A program made the position numbers and the translations under genes. The notes beneath the pieces are model-generated. The model saw nothing but the letters and a program-made list of their open reading frames with translations, was not told where the DNA came from and did not search any database. 45,833 nt of DNA from Kitasatospora phosalacinea (GTDB lineage: Bacteria > Actinomycetota > Actinomycetes > Streptomycetales > Streptomycetaceae), in NCBI RefSeq assembly GCF_000717185.1, contig NZ_JNYE01000064.1:1-45833 (forward strand). The letters run 5' to 3'. Within the stretch, counting starts at the first letter, position 1; the number at the start of each line of letters is the position of its first letter. Shown one piece after another: positions 1 through 7,523 of this stretch.

Positions 1-41
1 CTCCCTCCCTCCCGCCGCCGCCCCGCAAGCCGCCGCAGGGC

Positions 42-927
42 TCAGCGGAGCAGCAGGTCGCGGATCGCCCCCGCGACCTCGTCGGGCGCCTCCTCGGCCA
101 TGAAGTGCCCCGCGCCGGTCAGCCGGTGCTCCAGGTCCGGTGCCCACGCCCGCCAGACCCCCGGCCGCGTCGTAGCCCAGTTGGCTGCCCCAGTCCTGCT
201 GGAGGACCGTCACGGGCATGGCCAGTTGCGACCCGGCGTCCAGGTCCGCCCGGTCGTGCGTGACGTCGATGCCCGCCGAGGCCCGGTAGTCCGCGACGAT
301 CGACGGCACCGCCGCGGCGCTCGCCCGCAGGTACTCCGCCCGCACGTCCGGCGGCATCGCGGCGGGGTCGCCCGCCCAGGCGTCCAGGAACGAGCCGAAG
401 AACACGTCCGCACTGTTGGCGATCATCGTCTCCGGCAGCCCGGGCGGCTGCGCCATCAGGTACAGGTGGTAGCCGACCGCCGCCCGGACGCCCCGCAGCA
501 CGTCCCAGGTGTCCAGCGTCGGCACGACGTCGAGGACGCCCAGGTGGGTGATCGTCTCCGGGTGGTCCAGGGCGGCCCGGAAGGCGACCAGGGCGCCCCG
601 GTCGTGGCCGACGAGGGCGAAGCGCTCGTGGCCGAGCGCCGCGGCCAGCGCGACCACGTCCGCGGCCATGGCGCGCTTGGAGTACACCTCGGGGCCGGTG
701 GCCACCGGCTTGTCGCTGGCGCCGTAGCCGCGCAGGTCGGGGCAGACCACCGTGTGCCGCTCGGCGAGCCGGACGGCGGCGTGCCGCCACATCAGGTGGG
801 TCTGCGGGAAGCCGTGCAGCAGCACGACCGGGCTGCCGCCGCCGTTGCCGCCGACGGCGGCGAACAGCTCCACCCCGTCCGCGCCGGGCAGGCGGACGCG
901 GTCGAAACCGGGAACGGTGAGCGTCAT
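42..927 (-). CDS. alpha/beta hydrolase, haloacetate dehalogenase/epoxide hydrolase-like, with apparent 3' frameshift
   Basis: The frame from ATG 927 encodes an alpha/beta hydrolase: HGFPQT oxyanion region near residue 38, DLRGYGASDKP, and the nucleophile elbow GHDRGA, in which Asp replaces Ser as in haloacetate dehalogenases and epoxide hydrolases; ALDHPE and VLDVVPT are also typical. The second Arg that binds fluoroacetate in FAcD appears to be Leu here (DRGAL), so the substrate is uncertain. In this frame the C-terminus with the catalytic His is lost after about residue 255. Removing one base from the CCCCC run at 158-162 restores the expected ending (GAGHFMAEEAPDEV, then LLLR and a stop at 42-44), 294 aa in total. 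As read, the first frame stays open past the window edge. This is either a real frameshift or a homopolymer error. The gene diverges from the SARP regulator. Confidence 0.8.
158..162 (-). other. putative single-base frameshift site
   Basis: A run of five C on the plus strand (five G in the coding sense) lies in the codons after YDAAG. With four G the reading frame continues into a normal hydrolase C-terminus including its catalytic His; with five it does not. A one-base insertion or a sequencing error explains this. Confidence 0.65.
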
Positions 928-1004
928 GGAAGGCCCCTCTCCTGGGGTCGGCGGACCGGCGGGAGCGTCGGTCCGGGGACTGGTGCGACCAGCGTGGCCG
1001 ACGG

Positions 1005-1024
1005 CGATCAGCAGCCGATCAGCA
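1005..1024. promoter_or_regulatory. 11-bp-period direct repeat, candidate SARP operator
   Basis: Two exact copies of CGATCAGCA at 1005-1013 and 1016-1024 are separated by GC, giving a period of 11 bp. SARP-family activators are known to bind direct repeats phased by 11 bp, and the adjacent gene encodes a SARP. The site lies in the intergenic region between the hydrolase and the regulator, so it could control either or both. The link is inferred from spacing and context. Confidence 0.5.
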
Positions 1025-1065
1025 CGCTTCGACGCCGCGGGTCCCGGCCCCGGAAGATGGGGGAC

Positions 1066-3012
1066 ATGCGAATCGACGTGCTCGGCGCCGTGCGGGCCCT
1101 CCACGACGACGGCACCCCCGTCGACCTCGGCGGACCGCGCCACCGCGAGGTCCTCGCCCGGCTCGTCGCCGCCGACGGCCGGATGGTCGCCACCGACACC
1201 CTCGTCGACGACCTGTGGACCGACCCGCCGGTACGCGCCGTCGGCGCACTGCGCACCTTCGTCGCCGCGCTGCGCCGCGCCCTCGAACCCGAGCGGCCGC
1301 CCCGCACCCCGCCGCGCCTCCTGGTCACCGAAGGTCCCGGCTACGCCCTGCGCCTGCCGCGCGACGCCGTCGACGTGCACCGCTTCGAGGACGCCCTGGC
1401 CCGGGCCCGCCGCACCCCCGACGCGCTGGCCGACCTCGACGCGGCCCGCGCCGCCTGGCGCGGCCCGGCCTACGCCGACGTCACCGACGCCGCCTGGGCC
1501 CGGCGCGAGCGCACCAGGCTGGAGGAACTGCGCCTGGAGGCGACGGAACTGCGCGCCCGCATCCTGCTCGACTCCGGTACGGGGGCCGAACTCGTCGCCG
1601 AACTCGGCGCCCACGTCGCCGAGCACCCCTGGCGCGAACCGGCCTGGGGGCTGCTGGCCCGCGCCCTGCACCGGGCCGGCCGCCAGGCGGACGCGCTGGC
1701 CACCCTCCGCCGCGCCCGCACCATGCTCGCGGACCGGCTCGGCCTCGACCCGGGCGCCGACCTCCGCCGCCTGGAGACCGACATCCTCCAGGACACCCCG
1801 CAACCCCCGCCCCCGCCCCCGCCCACCACGTGGACCACCGGCGTCCGGCTCGGCCCGCGCACCACCGTCGAACTCGCCCGCACCCTGGCCCTGGCGGGCG
1901 GCGACGCCCTGGCCCACTCGCGGCGCGACCGCCTCGCCGCCGTCCTGGCCGCGGAGCGCACCGGGGACGCCGCCCTGACCGCCCGCGTCATCGGTGCCTA
2001 CGACGTGCCCGCCCTCTGGAGCCGGGCCGACGACCCCGGGCAGTCCCGCGCCGTCGTCGAAGCCGCCGAACGGAGCCTCGCCGCCCTCGGCCCCGCGGGG
2101 CCCGCCGACCTGCGCGCCCGCCTGCTGGCCACCGTCGCGGTCGAGAGCCGCAGCGCCGACCTGGCCGACAGCGCCGCCGGGGCGCGCGCCGCCCGCGCCG
2201 CCCGCGAGGCCGAGGCGCTGGCCCGGAGCCTGGACGACCCCGCCCTGCTGGCGTTCGCCCTCAACGGCGTCCTCCTCCAGACCTTCGCCCGACCCGGCCT
2301 CGCGGCCGCCCGGGACGCGACCGGCGCCGAGATCCTCGACCTCGCCACCCGCCACGACCTGCCGAACTTCGCCGTGCTGGGGCACCTCGTCCGCCTGCAG
2401 TCCGCCTCCGCCCGCGGCGACCACGACGCCGCGACCGCGCACGCCGAGGCCGCGGAACGGCTTGCCGCCACCACCGAGGCCTCCCTCGTCCCCGTCCTCA
2501 CCGCCTGGTACCGGGCCAGTGCCACGGCCGCCCGAAGCGCCGAACCCGGCGGACCGACCGCCGCCACCGCCGCGGCCCGCTACCGCGCCGCCGAGGACGC
2601 CCTCGCCGCGACGGCGGCCATGCCGGGCCTGCACCGCGGCCTGTTCGCCCTCGCCCTGCTGGGCCTGCGCCTCCTGCACGACCGGCCCGCCCCCACCGAC
2701 CCCGCCCTCGACTGGGGTCCCTACCGCCCCTGGACGCAGCCCCTCGTGCTGCTCGCCCGGCACCGCGACGAAGAGGCCCGCGCCGCCCTCGCCGCCGCCC
2801 CCGAACCGCCCCACGACCACCTGCAGGAGGCGCTCTGGTCCCTCACCGCCCGCGCCGCCGCCCGCCTCGGCGAACCCGGCGCCGCCGCCCGCGCCGCGAC
2901 GGCCCTGCGCCCCGCCCGGGCCGAACACGCGGGCGCGGCCAGCGGACTGCTGACCCTGGGTCCGGTGGCCCGCTACCTGGCGGAGGCCGAGGACTGCGCC
3001 CACCGCGACTGA
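1066..3012 (+). CDS. SARP/BTAD-family transcriptional regulator
   Basis: The 648-residue protein starts with an OmpR-type winged-helix domain (about residues 1-95; MRIDVLGAVRA, then LGGPRHREVLARLV), followed by a bacterial transcriptional activator domain (about 100-245; LHRAGRQADALATLRRAR, LGLDPGADLRRLE). A proline-rich linker near residue 247 leads to a helical, TPR-like C-terminal half with no P-loop, so this is a medium-size SARP rather than an AfsR-type protein with NB-ARC. ATG 1066 is chosen because GGAAG sits at a proper distance; ATG 1057 in the same frame is possible. It is divergent from the hydrolase gene, the most obvious target, and a SARP-like direct repeat lies just upstream. 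Confidence 0.88.
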   Translation: MRIDVLGAVRALHDDGTPVDLGGPRHREVLARLVAADGRMVATDTLVDDLWTDPPVRAVGALRTFVAALRRALEPERPPRTPPRLLVTEGPGYALRLPRDAVDVHRFEDALARARRTPDALADLDAARAAWRGPAYADVTDAAWARRERTRLEELRLEATELRARILLDSGTGAELVAELGAHVAEHPWREPAWGLLARALHRAGRQADALATLRRARTMLADRLGLDPGADLRRLETDILQDTPQPPPPPPPTTWTTGVRLGPRTTVELARTLALAGGDALAHSRRDRLAAVLAAERTGDAALTARVIGAYDVPALWSRADDPGQSRAVVEAAERSLAALGPAGPADLRARLLATVAVESRSADLADSAAGARAARAAREAEALARSLDDPALLAFALNGVLLQTFARPGLAAARDATGAEILDLATRHDLPNFAVLGHLVRLQSASARGDHDAATAHAEAAERLAATTEASLVPVLTAWYRASATAARSAEPGGPTAATAAARYRAAEDALAATAAMPGLHRGLFALALLGLRLLHDRPAPTDPALDWGPYRPWTQPLVLLARHRDEEARAALAAAPEPPHDHLQEALWSLTARAAARLGEPGAAARAATALRPARAEHAGAASGLLTLGPVARYLAEAEDCAHRD

Positions 3013-3040
3013 CGGCCGGACCGGGACCGGACCGGCCGTC
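3011..3040. terminator. inverted repeat between convergent genes
   Basis: GACGGCCGG (3011-3019) and CCGGCCGTC (3032-3040) form a perfect 9-bp stem with a 12-nt loop. It begins in the stop codon of the SARP gene and ends just before the stop of the convergent minus-strand gene, so it can serve as a bidirectional factor-independent terminator. Confidence 0.55.
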
Positions 3041-3043
3041 CGC

Positions 3044-3889
3044 TCAGGCCCCGGCGGCAGCGTCCCAGTAGCCGGGGACGCCGGGCCCGCGCCCGCGCAG
3101 GTCCCGCCGGACGGTCGTGGCCAGCCGCAGGGTGTCCGTGCGGCTGACCCGCGCCCCGAGCACCGCACCGGCCAGCAGCGGAGCCAGGGACGGGAGCTTG
3201 CGCAGCCCCGAACGGGTCAGCCGCCTGCCCACCTGCCGGCGCAGCGCCGCGCTCCGGTTCAGCGCCAGCAGCGTCCCCGGACGGGACAGGTCCAGGCCGC
3301 GGCCCTCGCTCCACACCGCCAGGTACGCGTACGAGCGCTGCCGGGCCGACCCGTCCGGCGCCTGGCCGTAGACCGCGTACAGCTCGGCGACCAGCTTCAG
3401 CTCGATCGCCGCGGACGCCAGCAGCTCGGACGCCAGCTCGACCGGCATCACCAGCGGCAGCGGCATCACCGCCACCGTCCCGGCGCTCGCGCCGACCGCC
3501 GTCGAGGCCCGCACTGCCCCGGCGGTCAGCAGGTCCGCCAGCTCCTCCGGGGTCCGGGCCCCGGGGTGCTGGGCCCGGAGCGTCGCCAGGTCCCGCACCG
3601 GGATCCGCGGGGCCGCGTCCAGCAGCCGCTCCGTCAGCGCCCGCAGCCCGTTGCGGGAACCCGTCCCGAGCCGACGGCCGCCCCGGCCCAGGCCACCGCC
3701 CAACCGCCGCGCCAGCACGCGCATCCGGCGCGCCGTCCCGCCCCGCGACCCGCCGTCCGGTTCCTCCGCCTCGGCGGCGATCCGGGCCAGCTCCGCCCCG
3801 ACCCCGTCCTGCTCCGCGGGGAACCCCTCCGCAGGGAAGCCCTGCTCGGGAAACCCCTCCGGCCGTTCCGGCCCACCGATCGGTGCCAT
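3044..3889 (-). CDS. hypothetical protein with central hydrophobic region
   Basis: A 281-residue protein I do not recognise by name. The N-terminal 40 residues hold short GFP(A/E)-type repeats and are probably disordered; an Arg/Gly-rich stretch follows, then a hydrophobic Ala/Leu/Val segment (about 150-185; VAVMPLPLVMPVELASELL) and a basic helical C-terminus. The pattern loosely recalls EcsC-like membrane-associated proteins, but no diagnostic motif is visible. ATG 3889 is preferred over an upstream in-frame codon because GGAGG lies 8 nt before it. It starts about 60 nt downstream of the serine hydrolase gene on the same strand and may be the last gene of that operon. Confidence 0.7.
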   Translation of the reverse strand: MAPIGGPERPEGFPEQGFPAEGFPAEQDGVGAELARIAAEAEEPDGGSRGGTARRMRVLARRLGGGLGRGGRRLGTGSRNGLRALTERLLDAAPRIPVRDLATLRAQHPGARTPEELADLLTAGAVRASTAVGASAGTVAVMPLPLVMPVELASELLASAAIELKLVAELYAVYGQAPDGSARQRSYAYLAVWSEGRGLDLSRPGTLLALNRSAALRRQVGRRLTRSGLRKLPSLAPLLAGAVLGARVSRTDTLRLATTVRRDLRGRGPGVPGYWDAAAGA

Positions 3890-3949
3890 GTGCTCGCCTC
3901 CACTCCAGCGCGGACTTCCCACGTGCCCGTCTGCCCGGGCCCGGCCGCT

Positions 3950-4978
3950 TCAGGCCCGCCGCCCCGCGGCCCGCAGCACCTCGTACCCCGCCTGGACGAA
4001 GTGCCCGTTCAGCACCGGCCCGGCGTTGGCCAGTGCCGCCACCGCGACCGACTCCTGCGGCGAGAACCCGGCGAAGGCGGTGAAGCCCCGGGTGCCGCCG
4101 GAGTGGAAGTACAGCTCCCGCCCGCCCGAGCCGCGCCGGTTCCACACCAGGCACAGCTCGTCGCCGGAGCCCGGCAGCCGCAGCCGCGGCCGCCGGACCT
4201 CCCGCAGGGCGGCCGCCAGCCCGGCGGGGTGGCCGTCCAGGTGGGCCCGCAGGTAGCGCAGCAGGTCGGCGCCGCTCGCCCGGACCGCGCCCGCCCCCGG
4301 CAGGCCGGGGATCCGCCAGGGCGGCAGCGCGCGCCCGTGCCGGTGCCCGACCGCCCGCCCGGGTGCGTCCGGGGCGCAGGTCGTGGCGCCCAGCCCCAGC
4401 GGCGACAGCACCCGCCGCGCGAGCAGCTCGCCGTACGGCAGCCCGGCGCGCTCCGCCAGCGCCCGCCCGAGCAGCCCGACCCCGTAGTTGGAGTACCGGT
4501 ACCGGCTGCCGGGAGCGGCCCGCACGGTGGTCCGGGCCAGGGCGGCCCGCAGCTCCTCCTCGCCGAAGGCCGCGTACGGGTTGCCGCCCCAGGCGGGCAG
4601 GGCCGACGCGAGCAGCCCCGGCGGCAGCCGGGGGAGGCCCGAGGTGTGGGTGGCCAGATGCAGCAGCCGCACCGGCCCGCCGGAGCGGACGGCCACCGCG
4701 GGCCAGTCGGCGGGCAGCAGGCGCTCCACCGGGTCGGTCAGGGCGAGTTCGCCGCCCGCCGCCATCGCGGCGAGCAGCAGTGCGGTGAACGTCTTGCTGA
4801 CCGAGCCGAGTTCGAAGACGGTGTCCGGCGTGCACGCCGCCGCCCGCCCCCGCCCCGTCCGCCCGAAGCACCGCACCTGCTCCCGGTCGCCGACCGCCAC
4901 GGCCACCACCACGGCGGTCGCGGACGAGGCCGCGGCCGCCCGCACCGCCGCGGCGACCGCGGCCTCCACGCCGCTCAC
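3950..4978 (-). CDS. serine hydrolase, beta-lactamase/class C fold
   Basis: A 342-residue serine hydrolase of the beta-lactamase/D-alanyl-D-alanine carboxypeptidase (AmpC-like) family. The three expected motifs are present: SxxK as SVSK within ELGSVSKTFTAL, YxN as YSN, and the third motif HSG in HSGGTRGF. No signal peptide is visible, so the enzyme is probably cytoplasmic, which is unusual for penicillin-binding-type members and fits esterase, amidase or peptidase activity on a small substrate. The start is set at GTG 4978, 4 nt after the stop of the upstream gene; upstream in-frame codons would overlap that gene. The tight packing suggests a role in the same pathway as the two unknown proteins and the small peptide upstream. 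Confidence 0.85.
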   Translation of the reverse strand: MSGVEAAVAAAVRAAAASSATAVVVAVAVGDREQVRCFGRTGRGRAAACTPDTVFELGSVSKTFTALLLAAMAAGGELALTDPVERLLPADWPAVAVRSGGPVRLLHLATHTSGLPRLPPGLLASALPAWGGNPYAAFGEEELRAALARTTVRAAPGSRYRYSNYGVGLLGRALAERAGLPYGELLARRVLSPLGLGATTCAPDAPGRAVGHRHGRALPPWRIPGLPGAGAVRASGADLLRYLRAHLDGHPAGLAAALREVRRPRLRLPGSGDELCLVWNRRGSGGRELYFHSGGTRGFTAFAGFSPQESVAVAALANAGPVLNGHFVQAGYEVLRAAGRRA

Positions 4979-4982
4979 CCGC

Positions 4983-5918
4983 TCACTCGCCCGCCGTCGC
5001 CCGCAGCGCCCGGGCGAGCGTGACGTCACCGGCCACCACCGCGACGACCGCGGTGTGCTGGTGGTCCAGGAACACCCGTTCGCGGTCCCCGTCCACGTCC
5101 ACCGGATCGCTGTCGCGCGGCAGCAGCCCGTCCTCGTGCTGGACGGCCGCCAGCGCGTCCCAGCCCTGCCGCCCGGTGGTCGGCTCGCCGAAGCAGGCGT
5201 CGACCACCAGCAGCTCCGCGACGAGGTCCCACTGCCCGACCTCCACCCAGACGTCCAGCCAGACGGGCAGCCAGTCCCGGACGTAGTCGCGCATCGGCCC
5301 GGGCAGGCCCTCCGGGCGGGCGCCCCAGTCGGTCAGGTGGAAGACGGTGTGGGTGATGTCGTAACCGGTCATCCAGTTCACCGCCCACGGCTCCGGCCGG
5401 GCGCCGAGCCAGGTGCCGCGGGCCAGCGCCTCCCAGTCCGGCCGGTGGTCGAGCCCGACGACCCGCCGGGCGTTGGCGACGCCCAGGCGCCGGTTGGCCC
5501 GGATCTCCTCGGCGTCCGAGGCCCGCAGGCGGCTGAGCGAGTCGAGCAGCTCCTCCAGCGGCGGGTGCCGGTACCCGGCCCGGGCGAAGTGGCCGTAGGT
5601 CTCCAGCGGGTCGGTCATGGTGAAGTGGTGCAACTGGCGCTCGTACAGCAGGTCGCCCTCGCGCAGCTGCGCCCAGCAGCCGTCCAGCAGCTCGCGCGCG
5701 GCCCGGGAGTCGGCGGGGCCGCTGACGCCGTCGCGCAGGACCAGCGAGGTGGCGAGCGCGACCTCGCCGAGCGGCTTGTACGCGTTGTCGGCGTCGCCGA
5801 AGTCGATCAGGGTGTTGTCCGGGATCCGGCCGAGGCCGTCGCGGTGCGCGGCGTGCAGCCAGGACAGCGCGCGGGAGCCGAGCCGCTGCGCACTGGCGAG
5901 GACCTGGGTGTCGATCAT
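4983..5918 (-). CDS. hypothetical helical protein, central operon gene
   Basis: A 311-residue soluble protein, mainly alpha-helical, that I cannot assign to a named enzyme family with confidence. Striking segments are LIDFGDADNAYKPLGE near residue 38, RQLHHFTMTDPLETYGHF near residue 95 and ITHTVFHLTDWG near residue 190; the last resembles the conserved core of actinobacterial proteins of unknown function that I believe are filed under DUF6895. His/Asp/Glu residues cluster in these motifs and could bind metal or act catalytically. ATG 5918 overlaps the TGA of the upstream gene (ATGA), so translation is coupled, and the serine hydrolase follows after 4 nt. Confidence 0.75.
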   Translation of the reverse strand: MIDTQVLASAQRLGSRALSWLHAAHRDGLGRIPDNTLIDFGDADNAYKPLGEVALATSLVLRDGVSGPADSRAARELLDGCWAQLREGDLLYERQLHHFTMTDPLETYGHFARAGYRHPPLEELLDSLSRLRASDAEEIRANRRLGVANARRVVGLDHRPDWEALARGTWLGARPEPWAVNWMTGYDITHTVFHLTDWGARPEGLPGPMRDYVRDWLPVWLDVWVEVGQWDLVAELLVVDACFGEPTTGRQGWDALAAVQHEDGLLPRDSDPVDVDGDRERVFLDHQHTAVVAVVAGDVTLARALRATAGE

Positions 5919-6697
5919 GCGGCCCGCCTCCCGTCACCCTCGGAGCGCCCGTCACCTTCGGGGCGCCGGTCGCCCCCGGAGCCCCCGGGACCTCCGGAGC
6001 GCTCGGACAGGCGGCGGGCGACGGCGAGGCCCAGCCCGGTGCGGGCGCTGCCGTCCCCGGCCAGCCGGATCCGCTCCAGCACGGGCCCGACCTCCAGCCG
6101 CGGCGCCAGGCCCTCGGCCCCGGTCCAGGCGACCCAGCGGACCAGCCGGGCGGCGGTGGTGAGGTCGTGGCGCAGCAGCGAGCGGACGGTGCCGCGGGCC
6201 AGCTCCAGGGCGTGCGCCCGGGCGCCCTCGTGCACCGGCCCGTCGAGCCCGGGCAGCGCCAGCCCGGACAGCTGCGCCATCCGCACCGACCAGGCCCGCC
6301 AGCCCACCTCCTCCGGCCCGGGCAGCACCGGCGGCCACGGCACCGCGCTCCCGTACGGGGTGCGGGCGAGCAGCTGCCCGGCGGCCCAGTCCTGCCACTC
6401 GACCACCCGGGCCGCCTCCGCGGACGGCGCCAGCGGAGCCGGGAGCACCCGCCGGGCCTCGGCCAGCAGCGCGGCGGTGGGCCCGTCCGGCCCGGCCCCG
6501 GCGAGCAACCGGGGGGCGAAGAGGTCGGCGCCGAGGACCCGGACCGCCGCCAGCAGCGGTCGGGGCGCGGTCGCGACCGGCTCCTGCGCGAGGGGGGCGG
6601 CGGGAGCGCCGTCCCGGAGGGCGTCGAGCGTCAGGCGCGCCACCCGTTCGACGGCGGCGGCGTACTCGTCGCGCAGCGGTGTCTCGGCGAACGGCAT
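5915..6697 (-). CDS. hypothetical helical protein, ATGA-coupled to next gene
   Basis: A 260-residue Ala/Leu/Arg-rich, mainly helical protein without a motif I recognise. The C-terminus is a low-complexity Gly/Asp/Arg tail with an imperfect EGDGR repeat. ATG 6697 is selected because AGGAGG lies 10 nt upstream (minus-strand sense); the frame is open further upstream but has no better signal. The stop overlaps the start of the next gene by ATGA. The gene follows the small peptide gene by about 110 nt, in which there are three 13-nt repeats and a hairpin. Context suggests it works with the peptide and the downstream hydrolase. Confidence 0.7.
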   Translation of the reverse strand: MPFAETPLRDEYAAAVERVARLTLDALRDGAPAAPLAQEPVATAPRPLLAAVRVLGADLFAPRLLAGAGPDGPTAALLAEARRVLPAPLAPSAEAARVVEWQDWAAGQLLARTPYGSAVPWPPVLPGPEEVGWRAWSVRMAQLSGLALPGLDGPVHEGARAHALELARGTVRSLLRHDLTTAARLVRWVAWTGAEGLAPRLEVGPVLERIRLAGDGSARTGLGLAVARRLSERSGGPGGSGGDRRPEGDGRSEGDGRRAA

Positions 6698-6716
6698 CTG
6701 CGGAGTCCCTCCTGGT

Positions 6717-6755
6717 GCGGTACCGGGACGCGGTACCGGGGTGCGGCACCGGGCC
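6717..6755. repeat. three tandem 13-bp repeats in operon leader
   Basis: Units begin at 6717, 6730 and 6743: GCGGTACCGGGAC, GCGGTACCGGGGT and GCGGCACCGGGCC. They lie between the small peptide gene and the following minus-strand gene, immediately upstream of its ribosome binding site, and overlap a hairpin. They could be a regulator site or an mRNA-level element. Confidence 0.6.
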
Positions 6756-6780
6756 GGCCCGCGCGGCGGACCGGCCCGGT
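6748..6780 (-). terminator. perfect 10-bp hairpin after small peptide gene, possible attenuator
   Basis: ACCGGGCCGG (6748-6757) pairs perfectly with CCGGCCCGGT (6771-6780) around a 13-nt loop. It lies about 30 nt beyond the stop of the 68-residue peptide gene. Such a hairpin between a short first gene and the rest of an operon commonly raises the yield of the first product by partial termination or RNA stabilisation. Confidence 0.45.
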
Positions 6781-6810
6781 GATCAAGCCGCCGTGATCGA
6801 ACCGCCCCGA

Positions 6811-7017
6811 CTACCGGGTCGGCCTCTCCTTCGGGGGCTTCGGCGACAGCAGCAGCCCCAGCACCAGGAGTCCACCACCCACCGCCTCGGGGGAGTACGT
6901 GGGCGCGTCGGACACGACGGCCTCGTCCTCCAGCATCAGGCTCGCCAAGGCGGCGGCCTCGGTCGACGTCGCGGTGCGTGACGCCGGAGCCGTTTCGGTC
7001 CGGAACTGAGTAAGCAT
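6811..7017 (-). CDS. 68-residue Cys-free peptide, putative precursor or small membrane peptide
   Basis: ATG 7017 follows a strong AGGAGG at 8 nt, so this short gene is very likely translated. The peptide starts MLTQFRTETAPAS, has an acidic middle (SLMLEDEAVVSD) and then a Gly-Gly-Gly followed by a hydrophobic stretch (GGGLLVLGLLLSP), ending basic (KPPKERPTR). It has no Cys. The acidic leader-like part, the GG motif and the position ahead of two unknown proteins and a hydrolase resemble a RiPP precursor locus; a small membrane-associated peptide with one short hydrophobic helix is the main alternative. No known precursor family is recognised, so the function is inference. Confidence 0.6.
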   Translation of the reverse strand: MLTQFRTETAPASRTATSTEAAALASLMLEDEAVVSDAPTYSPEAVGGGLLVLGLLLSPKPPKERPTR

Positions 7018-7044
7018 CAGATGTGCCTCCTCGTCTGGATTTCA

Positions 7045-7060
7045 CCACCCGATCGGGTGG
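7045..7060. promoter_or_regulatory. perfect 16-bp palindrome upstream of small peptide gene
   Basis: CCACCCGATCGGGTGG is its own reverse complement. It lies 27 nt upstream of the peptide start codon and just beyond its ribosome binding site, a position suited to a repressor operator overlapping the transcript start or to an mRNA hairpin. No matching regulator gene is seen nearby except the SARP, which would prefer direct repeats. Confidence 0.5.
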
Positions 7061-7225
7061 CGCCCCCTCGTTCAACGCTACGAGTGCGAACGGCTGCCTG
7101 CATCCCCAACCCCGGAAACCGGGACGCCCACCGGGGCGCGCGCGCCACCGCCACCCCGAGGGCAAGCGAAAGGCCCGGACGCCGTGCCCGCGGTCCCGTC
7201 CTCCGGCCTCCGCCGGACGGCGGGT

Positions 7226-7321
7226 TCAGTAGGGCATCGGGCGGCCGGAGGGGGTACGCAGGTCGAGCGGGGGACGCGGTCGCGGGGTCGCGGGGCGCCG
7301 GACCACAGTGGTCGCTGCCAT
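7226..7321 (-). CDS. short ORF (31 aa), basic proline-rich peptide
   Basis: The minus-strand frame from ATG 7321 to TGA 7226 encodes a 31-residue peptide, MAATTVVRRPATPRP at the start and DLRTPSGRPMPY at the end. A GAGGAGG sequence sits 8 nt before ATG 7321, and codon choice fits the genome. In-frame ATG 7327 is too close to the Shine-Dalgarno sequence. The peptide has seven Arg and nine Pro and no hydrophobic helix. It lies about 210 nt upstream of the 68-residue peptide gene on the same strand and could be a leader ORF, a signalling peptide or a second precursor. No homologue is recognised. Confidence 0.4.
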   Translation of the reverse strand: MAATTVVRRPATPRPRPPLDLRTPSGRPMPY

Positions 7322-7327
7322 CTCCAT

Positions 7328-7523
7328 CACCTCCTCGACTTCCTCCCACCTCTACCCACCCCGACCCGTTCGACACCCGGCCCCGTCCCGAGGAGCCGGT
7401 CGGCCGCCCGGTCCGTGCGTCGGCCCGGCCGCAGCGGGTAGGCGCGCCCCGGCCCGCCGCCCGTCCCCGCTCCCGTCCCCGTCCCCGTTCCCGAGACCGA
7501 CCAGCCAGAGAGGCCCGCCCGAC
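7328..7523. other. intergenic region upstream of transketolase
   Basis: No convincing gene. It contains C-rich short tandem runs (CCCGT-type units around 7465-7497) just before the transketolase start. Open plus-strand frames here have biased, Arg/Pro-rich composition and no ribosome binding site, so they are not called. Confidence 0.5.

Noticed and set aside
119..790. Long minus-strand open frame of 223 codons
   Set aside because: It is Arg/Pro/Gly-rich and lies in another frame of the hydrolase gene, whose own frame has clear family motifs.
100..1065. Plus-strand extension of the SARP gene to ATG 100
   Set aside because: The extra 322 residues are antisense to the hydrolase and lack domain character; the SARP domain begins exactly at ATG 1066.
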